From contig NZ_JAVFVU010000051.1 of the NCBI RefSeq assembly GCF_030929615.1, positions 1-43,492 of the forward strand: a stretch of DNA of 43,492 nucleotides, written 5' to 3'. The DNA comes from Dyadobacter sp. LHD-138. GTDB taxonomy: Bacteria; Bacteroidota; Bacteroidia; Cytophagales; Spirosomataceae. Numbering within the stretch: position 1 is the stretch's first letter; each line of letters opens with the position of its first letter. The position numbers and the translations under genes are program-made. Below the pieces are notes generated by a model. It worked only from the letters and a program-made list of their open reading frames with translations, did not search any database and was not told the origin of the DNA. Shown here in pieces: positions 26,553 through 34,925 of the stretch.

Positions 26553-27746
26553 TTATTGCTTCAACTGTTTCCTTGTGGATTCGGTTAATTCGCGTTTTGC
26601 CAGGGCATGGCATTCGTAAATTGCGTCACTGAACATCATTTGCTGTGGCGGCGTTTTTTGTGTGGAAGCGGATGGACCGCGAAGTGCCCCTACCAAGCCC
26701 AGTTCTCTTGCGACGTACACATATCTGATCGCGTCGATCACCACACCGGCGGAATTAGGAGAATCCTGAACAGAAAGCTGCGCGTCAAAAATAACCGGAG
26801 CACCCATAAAACCTTCCAGCTCTAAACGGAAGTTAGCCACTTTATTATCGCCGTAAAAAGCAATGTATTCCGACGGGCCCGCGTGTAAAAAGCTGTCCTC
26901 GGTAGCAATACCCCTAATATCATTTTGTGCGCGGATCACATTTTCCTTCGAAATCTTCTTGGATTTCAAACGGTTTTTATCCTCCATATTCAGAAAGTCG
27001 GTGTTTCCGCCAACATTTCGCTGAATATGCGCTTTTACATGATGCCCACGCTCGAAAGCAAGCTCCTGAAGCATTTGAGAAACAATACTTGCCCCAAACT
27101 GACTTCTCATGTCATCGCCAATGATCGGAATGCCGGCCGCGATGAACTTTTGTTCCCATTCAGGATCAGACGCTATGAACACAGGAATACAGTTCACCAA
27201 AGAAATGCCAAGCTCAATACAGATTTCAGCATAAAACTCTGTCGCAAGCTGCGAACCTACCGGAAGATAATTGATCAAAACCTCAACCTGGTGATCTTTT
27301 AAATGCTGGACAATTTCAGCACGCAGTGCCTGCACCAACGCCCGGTCATAAGCAATACCTTCGATCAGCGCATCCGTCGCCTTAAGTTCCTCTTTAATGA
27401 CAAAACGGTTGCTTTCCGGATAGGCGGCCATTTCTGGTGACACCCCGTCAATAACCGGAGACCGGTATACTGGTGCCTCCGAGGTAATATCTCCATTCAG
27501 TACGATTGTGCAGTTTGGTTTTGCGAAAATTGCATCTTTTAGGGATAAGCCAATCTTTCTTTCGTCCACATCGAAGCCGCAAACAAATTCAATATTTTCA
27601 GCCTTGTAACCACCGATATCATCGGCCATTAAACCGGATGTTTTTTCTGAAAATTTCGTGTAATATTCCACTCCCTGAACTAATGAGCTGGCGCAGTTGC
27701 CAACGCCTAATATCGCAACGTTAATTTTGTTGTTCTTTTTTTGCAT
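26553..27746 (-). CDS. Myo-inositol-1-phosphate synthase
   Basis: This NAD-dependent enzyme converts glucose-6-phosphate to inositol-1-phosphate. The 397 residues start with the NAD-binding glycine motif AILGVGNCASSLVQG (about 11-25). Conserved blocks include VLINYLPVGSQLATEFYAE, then GDDMRSQFGASIVSQ, RNVGGNTDFLNMED, and the substrate site DSPNSAGVVIDAIRYVYVA. It is of the shorter prokaryotic type (actinobacterial Ino1-like), not the 530-residue eukaryotic form. It would supply inositol for phospholipids or related polar head groups, and inositol lipids do occur in some Bacteroidota. The gene is monocistronic with a terminator 20 bases after its stop. Confidence 0.93.
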   Translation of the reverse strand: MQKKNNKINVAILGVGNCASSLVQGVEYYTKFSEKTSGLMADDIGGYKAENIEFVCGFDVDERKIGLSLKDAIFAKPNCTIVLNGDITSEAPVYRSPVIDGVSPEMAAYPESNRFVIKEELKATDALIEGIAYDRALVQALRAEIVQHLKDHQVEVLINYLPVGSQLATEFYAEICIELGISLVNCIPVFIASDPEWEQKFIAAGIPIIGDDMRSQFGASIVSQMLQELAFERGHHVKAHIQRNVGGNTDFLNMEDKNRLKSKKISKENVIRAQNDIRGIATEDSFLHAGPSEYIAFYGDNKVANFRLELEGFMGAPVIFDAQLSVQDSPNSAGVVIDAIRYVYVARELGLVGALRGPSASTQKTPPQQMMFSDAIYECHALAKRELTESTRKQLKQ

Positions 27747-27958
27747 TATCGGCTCTGTTTTATTTAATACTGATCCCGTAAAGAAAGTAAATAAATCAAC
27801 CCGAAATGCATTTTACAAGTGGTATAAAACAGCTAATTAGCTCAAAAATCACATAATAAAAACCTAAGAGACTGCGGCACAAAACGCTACGAAAAAAGAA
27901 GTGCACAGTATTTTTTTATAATATTTTCGAGAAATATTCTGAAATACGTATAATCAAT

Positions 27959-27972
27959 TGCAAACGTTTGCA
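27959..27972. promoter_or_regulatory. 14-bp perfect palindrome, LacI/GalR-type operator
   Basis: TGCAAACGTTTGCA is its own reverse complement with a central CG, the form of LacI-family operators. It is 212 bases upstream of the inositol-phosphate synthase start and 577 bases upstream of the Tat-signal gene. No LacI-type regulator lies in the window, so the regulator would be encoded elsewhere. Confidence 0.5.
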
Positions 27973-28016
27973 TAAATTTTAAAAATCAGATAAAAAACAC
28001 CCAAATCTGCCTCTTT

Positions 28017-28109
28017 TCTCCAACCATTCTCCAAGCGACCGATGAGGAAATCAGGGGGCAAATAATTGATCCCCTAAGCAGCTTTCAAAAGGCGAACGCC
28101 AACGTCTGA
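28017..28109 (+). pseudogene. Possible remnant of a GNAT acetyltransferase
   Basis: A 30-codon frame without a usable start reads SPTILQATDEEIRGQIIDPL, then SSFQKANANV, and stops at 28107-28109. It resembles the N-terminus of a GNAT subgroup (ATDExIRxxIxxPLxxFN). A further stretch in another frame nearby (NPIIAALIGLAEY, about 28145-28185) could be the IIGGLIG strand of the same fold. The match is weak and could be chance. Confidence 0.25.
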
Positions 28110-28522
28110 AATCGTCCCTTCATTTCGCTTCATTTATGGTAATAATCCCATCATCGCCGCACTTATCGGGCTGGCTGAATATATCAAAGTTTCCCGACGT
28201 ATAAATCCTCAGCCCGCGTGGTCATCTTCAAAACTAATTTTTCCGAAACCGGATCATTCAGCATGTTGACGGAGTAAATTGTCATTTGTCTGCAACCACT
28301 GGAAACAAGTTTTCATTTTACATATTCGGCTGCACCAAGAAAAATACAGTTTGCAAATCAGAATGGAATAAATCAGTAATCGAAAATTTTCAAAATGAAC
28401 CGTTGTCCGAATAGCCTTTATTTTAGGAGTAAGCGTTTTTATTGTAGATTTTTTTTCATTAATTGTTAATAAATTCCATTCCAACTACTATTAGTATAAT
28501 ACAATTGTTCCACTAAAAGAGA

Positions 28523-28530
28523 TACATTTG
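28523..28530 (+). promoter_or_regulatory. -7 element of the Tat-signal gene
   Basis: TACATTTG is a full match to TAnnTTTG and lies 18 bases before the ATG, giving a very short leader. The nearest upstream TTG (28505-28507) is 15 bases away. Confidence 0.45.
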
Positions 28531-28548
28531 TGATATAACCTTTACTCT

Positions 28549-29199
28549 ATGAAAAGAAGAAACTTTTTGGCGGCCTCTGCCCTGACGGTGGGAGCCTTGA
28601 TTCAAAGTAACGCCTCTTCCCTGGGCAACCCACTATCTGTTCACAAACAACGACTTGCAGATTACCTAAACAACATCGGAGCAGTTCCCCAACTCTTTTC
28701 ATTTCTGAACGACCCCGAGTTACTGGATGTTTATCGATCAAAGTCTAAAAGTCTGATAGCGGTAGGTTACCGGCAGCATGATGCAAAATTTTATTTTTGC
28801 GATCAAAACCAGGCAGCTGTTTTCCCCTTGGCACTAAAAAATACGTCTCTAGGAATTATGGATATCAGCGCACTATTTTTCCGAAAAAATACAGCCGGGA
28901 AATGGCAATATTGCAGCACCTTGTCCAGCTTTCATCTTGATGCGATTGCGCGGACGGTTTCGCAGTTTGAAATCAAACCGGATCAGAAAGTATTAACGGA
29001 ACTGTTTGTGCCTATTATAGGGAAATCGGGAAATTCCGCTACGGGAACAATCACGACCGCCAAAGGAAGTATGGTGTTGAAAGTGCTGGTTGGAGAACAA
29101 AAAACAACACTTGACTTCTGTTTTAAACAAAACCATGAAATTCTTTTCGCCGAAAATTTCATTTCACACCATACACTTTCCTGTGAGAAGCTGGCGTAG
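28549..29199 (+). CDS. Exported protein with Tat-like signal, unknown function
   Basis: This 216-residue protein begins MKRRNFLAASALTVGALIQS. It has a twin arginine followed by N-F-L and a hydrophobic stretch, so export through the Tat route is likely. The mature part has a few cysteines (YFCDQ, WQYCSTL, DFCFKQ, LSCEKLA) and no motif I recognise. It contains beta-strand-rich segments (KSLIAVGYRQHDAKFYF, GSMVLKVLVGEQKTTLDFCF). It is monocistronic, with its own -7 element and terminator. Confidence 0.75.
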   Translation: MKRRNFLAASALTVGALIQSNASSLGNPLSVHKQRLADYLNNIGAVPQLFSFLNDPELLDVYRSKSKSLIAVGYRQHDAKFYFCDQNQAAVFPLALKNTSLGIMDISALFFRKNTAGKWQYCSTLSSFHLDAIARTVSQFEIKPDQKVLTELFVPIIGKSGNSATGTITTAKGSMVLKVLVGEQKTTLDFCFKQNHEILFAENFISHHTLSCEKLA

Positions 29200-29230
29200 T
29201 AAACCGGAATAACCCATAACGAGACAACAA

Positions 29231-29270
29231 AACAAAAATCCGTTGCCCAGGGCTGACGGATTTTTGTTTT
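29231..29270 (+). terminator. Terminator after the Tat-signal gene
   Basis: Arms at 29231-29243 and 29256-29268 are perfect over 13 bp, and inner GCCC/GGGC extends the stem. The 3' arm is T-rich (TTTTTGTTTT). Confidence 0.85.
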
Positions 29271-29335
29271 TACACCCAGTTAATTAAACGACGTCCAGCA
29301 AGGTTTTTAAAATGATATAAAACAACGCCAACAGA

Positions 29336-29701
29336 CTAACGTATCTCTGCCAAATAAGCCACTTCCTCGGGCCTGTACATACGGGATCTGACAATAAACC
29401 GGACGCCCATTGGAATTTCCAGCGAAAAACTCGAACCTCTGCCCGGTGTCACGTCAATCGACAACTGTGTATGCTGCCAGTACTCGAACTGATCGCGACT
29501 CATGTAAAATTCACAGTCCGCAATTTCCCCCAAGAGCACATCGCTGTCCCCGGTCTTAAATTCTCCTTTTTCAAAACACATCGGCTGAGAGCCGTCACAA
29601 CAACCTCCGCTCTGATGAAACATAAGTTCACCGAAACGTTCCTTTAACTGAGCCACTATTTTTTCAGCTTCCGGAGTTATCAGCACACGGGGCGTTTTCA
29701 T
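29336..29701 (-). CDS. DUF779 protein
   Basis: The ATG at 29701 (MKTPRVLITPEAEKIV) is preferred. An in-frame upstream extension to 29749 adds 16 residues with no similarity to the family start. The 121-residue product carries the DUF779 signature FHQSGGCCDGSQPMC, with the vicinal cysteines, and GRGSSFSLEIPMGVRF. DUF779 proteins are almost always encoded beside an acetaldehyde-type dehydrogenase, as here. Their function is unproven, and the cysteine cluster suggests a redox or metal role. The gene follows the aldehyde dehydrogenase gene on the same strand after 97 bases. Confidence 0.9.
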   Translation of the reverse strand: MKTPRVLITPEAEKIVAQLKERFGELMFHQSGGCCDGSQPMCFEKGEFKTGDSDVLLGEIADCEFYMSRDQFEYWQHTQLSIDVTPGRGSSFSLEIPMGVRFIVRSRMYRPEEVAYLAEIR

Positions 29702-29798
29702 GGTATGAACCGGATTAAAATTAATACAGATTAAAATTCGGGCAAGCACCGACAGTAATTACCGCCGGTGGAATGCCCGACACAAAACAAATCCGGTA

Positions 29799-31340
29799 TT
29801 AAAAGAAACCAAGCTTGTTACGATCGTAGGAGATCAGCATATTTTTAGTCTGACGATAATACCCCAGCATCATTTTATGGTTTTCGCGACCGAACCCGGA
29901 TTTTTTATACCCGCCAAACGGAGCATGCGCGGGATATGCGTGATAGTTGTTCACCCAAACCCTACCCGCCTGAATGGCTCTGGGAACCTGATAAATTTCA
30001 TGCGCATCACGCGTCCATACCCCTGCCCCCAAACCATACAAAGTATCATTCGCTATTTCTATTGCCTCTTCAACGGTTTTGAAAGTGGTTACGCAGGCCA
30101 CAGGGCCGAAAATCTCCTCCTGAAAAATCCGCATTTTGTTATGACCTTTAAAGAGCGTTGGTTTGATGTAATAACCACCGGATATCCCATTTTCAAACGT
30201 ATTGGCTTCTCCGCCGCAAAGCACCTCGGCACCTTCTTCTTTACCTATTTTCAAGTACGACAAAATCTTTTCATACTGATCATTCGAAGCCTGGGCGCCC
30301 ATCATCGTTGTTGCATCCAGCGGATGGCCCAGCTTAATGGCCTTGGTGCGCTCGATCACGCGGCCCATGAATTTGTCATAAATGCTTTCCTGCACCAGGA
30401 TCCGTGACGGGCAGGTGCAAACCTCACCCTGGTTCAGGGCAAACATCACGGCGCCTTCCACGGCCTTATCAAAAAACGCGTCGTCTTCATCGGCAACCGA
30501 AGCAAAGAAAATATTGGGCGACTTCCCTCCAAGCTCCATCGTTACCGGAATCAGGTTTTCAGAAGCATACTGCATGATCAAACGTCCCGTGGTGGTTTCT
30601 CCGGTAAAGGCTACTTTCGCCACACGTGGGGAAGTCGCCAGCGGTTTTCCTGCTTCCGGACCAAATCCGGTTACAATATTGAGCACGCCAGCGGGTAATA
30701 AATCTCCGATAAGCTCCATCAGACACATGATCGAAGTCGGTGTCTGCTCTGCTGGTTTTACCACGACACAGCAGCCCGATGCCAGCGCAGGAGCAATTTT
30801 CCAGGTTGCCATCAGCAATGGAAAATTCCATGGAATGATCTGTCCCACCACACCGAGCGGTTCATGCAGATTGATAGAAACGGTATTTTCATCGTGCTCC
30901 GAAATACTACCTTCCTCTGCACGGATCACGCCGGCAAAATAGCGGAAATGGTCCACGCACAGTGGTAAGTCGGCCGCTCTTGTTTCACGGATCGCCTTGC
31001 CGTTATCAATGGCTTCCACCACGGCCAGATATTCCAGATTGTCTTCAATCACCTGGGCAATTTTTAACAGAATATTGCTTCGGTACGTCGCAGCTGATTT
31101 ACCCCATGTTTTGAAAGCCTCATGTGCCGCATCCAGCGCAAGTTCAATATCCTCTTTGCCTGAACGGGCCGCTTTTGTAAAAACCTTACCATCGATCGGT
31201 GAAAGATTATCAAAATATTCACCCTTTACCGGCGGTACAAATTTCCCACCGATATAATTTTCGTACTGAGCCTTAAAAGTCGGCTTTTGGGCAAGGGTTG
31301 AACTAACTTCTGATTTGTTTTCTACTTCCAGCGTATCCAT
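29799..31340 (-). CDS. NAD-dependent aldehyde dehydrogenase (acetaldehyde type)
   Basis: This 513-residue enzyme oxidises an aldehyde to its acid. The catalytic cysteine is C308 in NQGEVCTCPSR and the general base is E269 in MELGGKSPN. The NAD-binding segment is IIPWNFPLLMATWKIAPAL, with KPAEQTP just after. It resembles the ExaC/AldB group, which acts on acetaldehyde and related short-chain aldehydes. The gene is paired with DUF779 downstream and a divergent AraC regulator, an arrangement typical of aldehyde-inducible systems. The gene symbol is left open because the substrate is not certain. Confidence 0.94.
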   Translation of the reverse strand: MDTLEVENKSEVSSTLAQKPTFKAQYENYIGGKFVPPVKGEYFDNLSPIDGKVFTKAARSGKEDIELALDAAHEAFKTWGKSAATYRSNILLKIAQVIEDNLEYLAVVEAIDNGKAIRETRAADLPLCVDHFRYFAGVIRAEEGSISEHDENTVSINLHEPLGVVGQIIPWNFPLLMATWKIAPALASGCCVVVKPAEQTPTSIMCLMELIGDLLPAGVLNIVTGFGPEAGKPLATSPRVAKVAFTGETTTGRLIMQYASENLIPVTMELGGKSPNIFFASVADEDDAFFDKAVEGAVMFALNQGEVCTCPSRILVQESIYDKFMGRVIERTKAIKLGHPLDATTMMGAQASNDQYEKILSYLKIGKEEGAEVLCGGEANTFENGISGGYYIKPTLFKGHNKMRIFQEEIFGPVACVTTFKTVEEAIEIANDTLYGLGAGVWTRDAHEIYQVPRAIQAGRVWVNNYHAYPAHAPFGGYKKSGFGRENHKMMLGYYRQTKNMLISYDRNKLGFF

Positions 31341-31374
31341 AGATATATCAATTTTAATTCGTGAATGACTATTA

Positions 31375-31382
31375 CAAACTTA
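31375..31382 (-). promoter_or_regulatory. -7 element of the aldehyde dehydrogenase gene
   Basis: On the minus strand TAAGTTTG matches TAnnTTTG. No -33 TTG is seen at 17-23 bases upstream, as expected for a promoter that needs an activator such as the divergent AraC protein. Confidence 0.45.
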
Positions 31383-31550
31383 GTGCTGTATCCGTGGTTA
31401 GACTGGAACTATTGTTTCAAATAATAGGATAATAATCTCAAAAAAAATAAATTTATTACTATATTTATTCAGCCGTTACCACGTTATCATTCAGGTAAAA
31501 AACGAAAGATACCACCTGTAATTTCTCTACATCTTTATCTCCCAAGTAAA

Positions 31551-32498
31551 ATGCCAGCAGGATACAAACTCAATCAGATCGCCATTTCCAGTCAGAAATC
31601 CATGAAAACACTGGTGGAAAACCGCCGTGCGTTTACACTTCAAAACTGCGAACTGAATGTTTTTGAAACCCTGCAGGCTTCGGCTTTGGTGCCGCTTACT
31701 TTTTCAGATTTTGTCGTGACCAGTATGCTCCGGGGTAAAAAGATCATGCACTTATTTGATCAGCCCGGATTTGACTATTTACCGGGCGAAACGGTGCTTG
31801 TCCCGGCTCACGTGACGATGAAAATAGATTTCCCGGAAGCAACCGAACTGAATCCGACACAGTGTATCGCGCTTGCGCTTGATCATACCAAAATCCAACA
31901 GATTGTCGACCGGCTGAATGAACAATATCCGCGCGAAGGCCAGGATCAATACTGGCAATTGCAGCATAATAAGTATCATTTTCTCAACAATCTTGATCTT
32001 GCGCAGAGCATCAACAAATTGATCCACATATGTTCGGGAAATTCGCTGGGAAAAGATATTCTCGCCGACCTGACGCTTCAGGAGCTCGTTGTCCATATTA
32101 TCCAGACACAAAACCTGCAATCGGCCCAGCTGGATCTGTATCAGCAGCCGGATAATCCACTGGCCTATGTGATCCATTATATCAGGACCAATATTGGCGA
32201 GAAAATTCAGGTGGAAGATCTCAGTGAAAAAGCATGCATGAGCCGCGCGTCCTTTTACCGGGCGTTTAAACGGGAGTTCAGCATCAGCCCGCTGGAATTT
32301 GTTTTAAAGGAAAAGATAAAAAAGGCAAAATCCCTGCTCTCGGATTCCAAAGCAACCATTTCCGATGTATGTTACCAGCTCGGTTTCTCAGACCTGAATT
32401 ATTTCGGAAGGCAGTTTAAGAAATCGGAAGGGATTTCGCCGTCGCAATATCGCCATGTAAGTGGCGGAGTGGAAGAATCTTCCGGGCGTAAAGAGTAA
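31551..32498 (+). CDS. AraC-family transcriptional regulator
   Basis: This 315-residue protein has an N-terminal ligand-binding domain of the AraC_N type (about 30-190) and a C-terminal pair of helix-turn-helix motifs (about 215-305). The domain signature is HIRTNIGEKIQVEDLSEKAC (here YIRTNIG), then SRASFYRAFKREFSISPLEF and ISDVCYQLGFSDLNYFGRQF. It is divergent from the aldehyde dehydrogenase gene across 210 bases, so it probably senses an aldehyde or alcohol and activates that gene. Confidence 0.92.
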   Translation: MPAGYKLNQIAISSQKSMKTLVENRRAFTLQNCELNVFETLQASALVPLTFSDFVVTSMLRGKKIMHLFDQPGFDYLPGETVLVPAHVTMKIDFPEATELNPTQCIALALDHTKIQQIVDRLNEQYPREGQDQYWQLQHNKYHFLNNLDLAQSINKLIHICSGNSLGKDILADLTLQELVVHIIQTQNLQSAQLDLYQQPDNPLAYVIHYIRTNIGEKIQVEDLSEKACMSRASFYRAFKREFSISPLEFVLKEKIKKAKSLLSDSKATISDVCYQLGFSDLNYFGRQFKKSEGISPSQYRHVSGGVEESSGRKE

Positions 32499-32522
32499 AA
32501 CTCATTCTTACCAGATCATCTT

Positions 32523-33050
32523 ATGAAAACACGCTACCACTTTCAAAGATATCGTCAGCACCTTTTCAAAGGACTTCTTTTTTCCCTTCTTTTCGTTGCG
32601 CTTTCTTTTACAACCGTCAAAGAAAATTGTCAGGGAAAACTTTTTTACAAAGCCGGAAAAAAGGCATTTGACATTGAGCTGAAATATGCGCACTTCATCA
32701 CCGGACCGGACACCTTTGATCCCAAAAAGAAAATCCGTAGATTGATATTTACGGCAAATCCGCTGGATGAAAAGATAAAATCCTGTAAAGTACTCAATTG
32801 CGTGGACCAATATATTGAAGGCATTCAGGTGGACCTGGACGCCGCACCAAGGCTGCTTTACTGGGTGAGTGTAAACGGACAACTGGTCCAGTACTCAGGC
32901 ACTTCGGTTAATGAAACGCTCTCCCTTTCGAAAGATTCTCAGGAAAGACTTGCCGGTATGCTAAAATTTGACGATTCGGCAGCGGGTGGCCCGGTAGTGG
33001 AGGTCACTTTTGATGCAGCTATGATGAAAAATTTTGACCAGGCGAGATAG
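32523..33050 (+). CDS. Exported protein of unknown function
   Basis: This 175-residue protein starts 24 bases after the AraC gene. It has a basic N-terminus (MKTRYHFQRYRQHLFK) followed by a hydrophobic segment (GLLFSLLFVALSFTT), a signal peptide or anchor. The rest is predicted mainly beta (RRLIFTANPLDEK, RLLYWVSVNGQLVQYSG, VVEVTFDAAM) with three cysteines (ENCQG, KSCKV, LNCVD). I recognise no family. It may be cotranscribed with the regulator, but a role in the aldehyde response is only a guess. Confidence 0.7.
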   Translation: MKTRYHFQRYRQHLFKGLLFSLLFVALSFTTVKENCQGKLFYKAGKKAFDIELKYAHFITGPDTFDPKKKIRRLIFTANPLDEKIKSCKVLNCVDQYIEGIQVDLDAAPRLLYWVSVNGQLVQYSGTSVNETLSLSKDSQERLAGMLKFDDSAAGGPVVEVTFDAAMMKNFDQAR

Positions 33051-33082
33051 GAAATCATTTCCGTCAACACCGGATTATCTTC

Positions 33083-33124
33083 AAAAAGTAAGGGACAGCG
33101 CGCACGAACTGTCCCTTACTTTTT
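33083..33124. terminator. Bidirectional terminator
   Basis: Perfect 16-bp arms at 33083-33098 and 33109-33124 flank a 10-base loop, ending in T runs on both strands. It lies between the convergent exported-protein and carboxylesterase genes. Confidence 0.9.
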
Positions 33125-33137
33125 TACTTATTTTTGC

Positions 33138-34766
33138 CTACTTGATCGAATCCAGCAGCAAATACCGTCCACGGTTCTTTTCTGTTTCCAGACGACTGTT
33201 CACATCAATCACCATAAACCGGACACTGTTGCCCTCGTTGGCAGCTTCCCATTGCGGCAAACCTGCACCGTTTGGATTACCGGTTTTGATAAAATTTGCA
33301 AAGAAGTTCTGCATGGTTGCGGAGACCTTGTGATCCTCGGGAGTCCATGCGTAAACCGTATTTTTCGACAAATTCCCCATCGCATATTCAATTTCAGCAG
33401 AATGCACAGCGCCACGCGGTGGTGCCGCTTTTACGGCACCAGGAACAGCCGTCTTGGTAACCCCTCCGGCAAGGCCCGGCGCCGCATTACCCATTTCAGC
33501 CGTCATTGCCGGGCGCGGACGGGCGTAGAAATAACGGTAAACCGGCTTTCCTCCACCCGTTTTCGCTTGCAGCTCTGCCCACTTCCAGGTTCCAAATCCG
33601 ATAAAACGGTCGCCCGCCAGATCGGTAGCCACCTGCGCTACGGCTGCATCAGAAGATGCTGCATATTCTTTTAAAACCTTATCTGCACGCTCGCCATAGA
33701 GTTTTTTTACGGCTTTCGTATAATTTTCCAGCGTCGGAGCATCCTGCCCAAGGACAAAACGATAGTTCATCTCTTCTGAATTCCAGCCCACCAGCAAGGG
33801 TACATGCGCCTGTTCACCAGCCATGTATGTTTCAACAGGATTTTTAGGGAAGAAATAACCATCCATGGTTGATGAAAATCTGCCTACCCCTGATTTGGCC
33901 GTTGCTTCAAGCAGTTTCTCACCCGATATCGCGCGAAGTTCCGCCAAAGATTTCGCCCCAACCTGTTCTGCAAACTTCAAACCGGCTCCCTCTGCTTCCG
34001 CCATCGGTACCGGTGGCAAGGTGCCTAATACCGAACCACTTTCTCCGATAGCACCTGCAAATAACCCTTTGGCCAAAGGAGAGGCCATTTGCGCGCTAAC
34101 CGAAAGTGAACCGGCCGATTCACCGGCAATAGTCACACGGTTAGGATCTCCACCAAACGCTGCAATATTCTGCTTTACCCAACGCAGTGCGGCAGTCTGA
34201 TCCAGATAACCATAATTACCCGAGCCATATCCCGACTCCTTTGATAATTCAGAGGAAGCCAAAAAACCAAAAATACCCAGTCGGTAATTGACCGTTAACG
34301 CAACAATCCCCTTGGTAGCCATGCTTTCTCCATCATAACGTCCCTCAGAGCCATCGCCAGCCACAAAACCGCCGCCATAAAAATAAACCAGTACCGGCAG
34401 TTTTTCTTTTCCCGATTTGGCCGGTGTCCAGACATTAAGATAAAGGCAGTCCTCGCTCATGCCGTCCGAGCGAAAGCCCATATCACCAAAAACATTGTTT
34501 TGCATAGCCCGCGGACCAAATTTATCGGTCTTGCGCACGCCATCCCAGTTTTTGACAGGCTGAGGTTCCTTCCACCTCAGGTCTCCTACCGGCGGCTGAG
34601 CGAACGGAATTCCTTTAAACGCATGTATGCCACTGGTTTCCGCAATGCCCTCGACAACGCCGTTGGCCGTTTTAATCTGCGGAGCTGCCATGGTTTTCTT
34701 CGACTGGGCCGAAGAAAGATGTGCCAATTGGACGGCCAGCAAAATGATAATAAACAATGTTTTCAT
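33138..34766 (-). CDS. Secreted type B carboxylesterase
   Basis: This 542-residue alpha/beta hydrolase has a signal peptide (MKTLFIIILLAVQLAHLSSA). The nucleophile elbow is GESAG with S217. The family block SEDCLYLNVWTP is at 104-115 and the oxyanion region is FYGGGFVAGDGSE. The acidic residue and the histidine should lie near NSEEMNYRF and EIEYAMGNL / TPEDHKVS. It hydrolyses ester bonds, perhaps acetyl or feruloyl esters on plant or microbial sugars, in the periplasm or outside. It is divergent from a Nudix-type regulator. Confidence 0.92.
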   Translation of the reverse strand: MKTLFIIILLAVQLAHLSSAQSKKTMAAPQIKTANGVVEGIAETSGIHAFKGIPFAQPPVGDLRWKEPQPVKNWDGVRKTDKFGPRAMQNNVFGDMGFRSDGMSEDCLYLNVWTPAKSGKEKLPVLVYFYGGGFVAGDGSEGRYDGESMATKGIVALTVNYRLGIFGFLASSELSKESGYGSGNYGYLDQTAALRWVKQNIAAFGGDPNRVTIAGESAGSLSVSAQMASPLAKGLFAGAIGESGSVLGTLPPVPMAEAEGAGLKFAEQVGAKSLAELRAISGEKLLEATAKSGVGRFSSTMDGYFFPKNPVETYMAGEQAHVPLLVGWNSEEMNYRFVLGQDAPTLENYTKAVKKLYGERADKVLKEYAASSDAAVAQVATDLAGDRFIGFGTWKWAELQAKTGGGKPVYRYFYARPRPAMTAEMGNAAPGLAGGVTKTAVPGAVKAAPPRGAVHSAEIEYAMGNLSKNTVYAWTPEDHKVSATMQNFFANFIKTGNPNGAGLPQWEAANEGNSVRFMVIDVNSRLETEKNRGRYLLLDSIK

Positions 34767-34837
34767 CGATTTTTGTTTAAATTAAAAATAGGTACAAGAG
34801 ATTTTTTTCTATCAGCCTCGACTTTTGTCAATCATTA

Positions 34838-34872
34838 TTTTATTATTGTCTCATTATGGAACAATAATAAAA
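34838..34872. promoter_or_regulatory. Inverted-repeat operator between esterase and regulator genes
   Basis: TTTTATTATTGT (34838-34849) and its exact complement ACAATAATAAAA (34861-34872) flank an 11-base spacer. Their centres are 23 bases, about two helical turns, apart. The site lies directly upstream of the regulator's promoter and in the esterase upstream region. It fits a dimeric winged-helix repressor of the NrtR/AraR type. Confidence 0.6.
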
Positions 34873-34879
34873 AATTAAA

Positions 34880-34907
34880 TTGACATTCTTCTTTTTTTCT
34901 AACTTGC
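34880..34907 (+). promoter_or_regulatory. Promoter of the Nudix regulator gene
   Basis: TTG at 34880-34882 is followed after 17 bases by TAACTTGC (34900-34907), a near match to TAnnTTTG. The start codon is 19 bases downstream. Confidence 0.4.
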
Positions 34908-34925
34908 ACACAAAATTTTAATACT

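Larger units (their letters stand above)
27747..28548. other. 800-bp gene-poor region
   Basis: It lies between two divergent genes. It contains a LacI-type palindrome (27959-27972), a possible acetyltransferase remnant (28017-28109), and a promoter just before the Tat-signal gene. A 76-residue minus-strand frame at 28254-28484 shows no family features. Confidence 0.5.

Noticed and set aside
28254..28484. 76-residue minus-strand frame
   Set aside because: Composition follows the AT-rich background; no start context or family motif.
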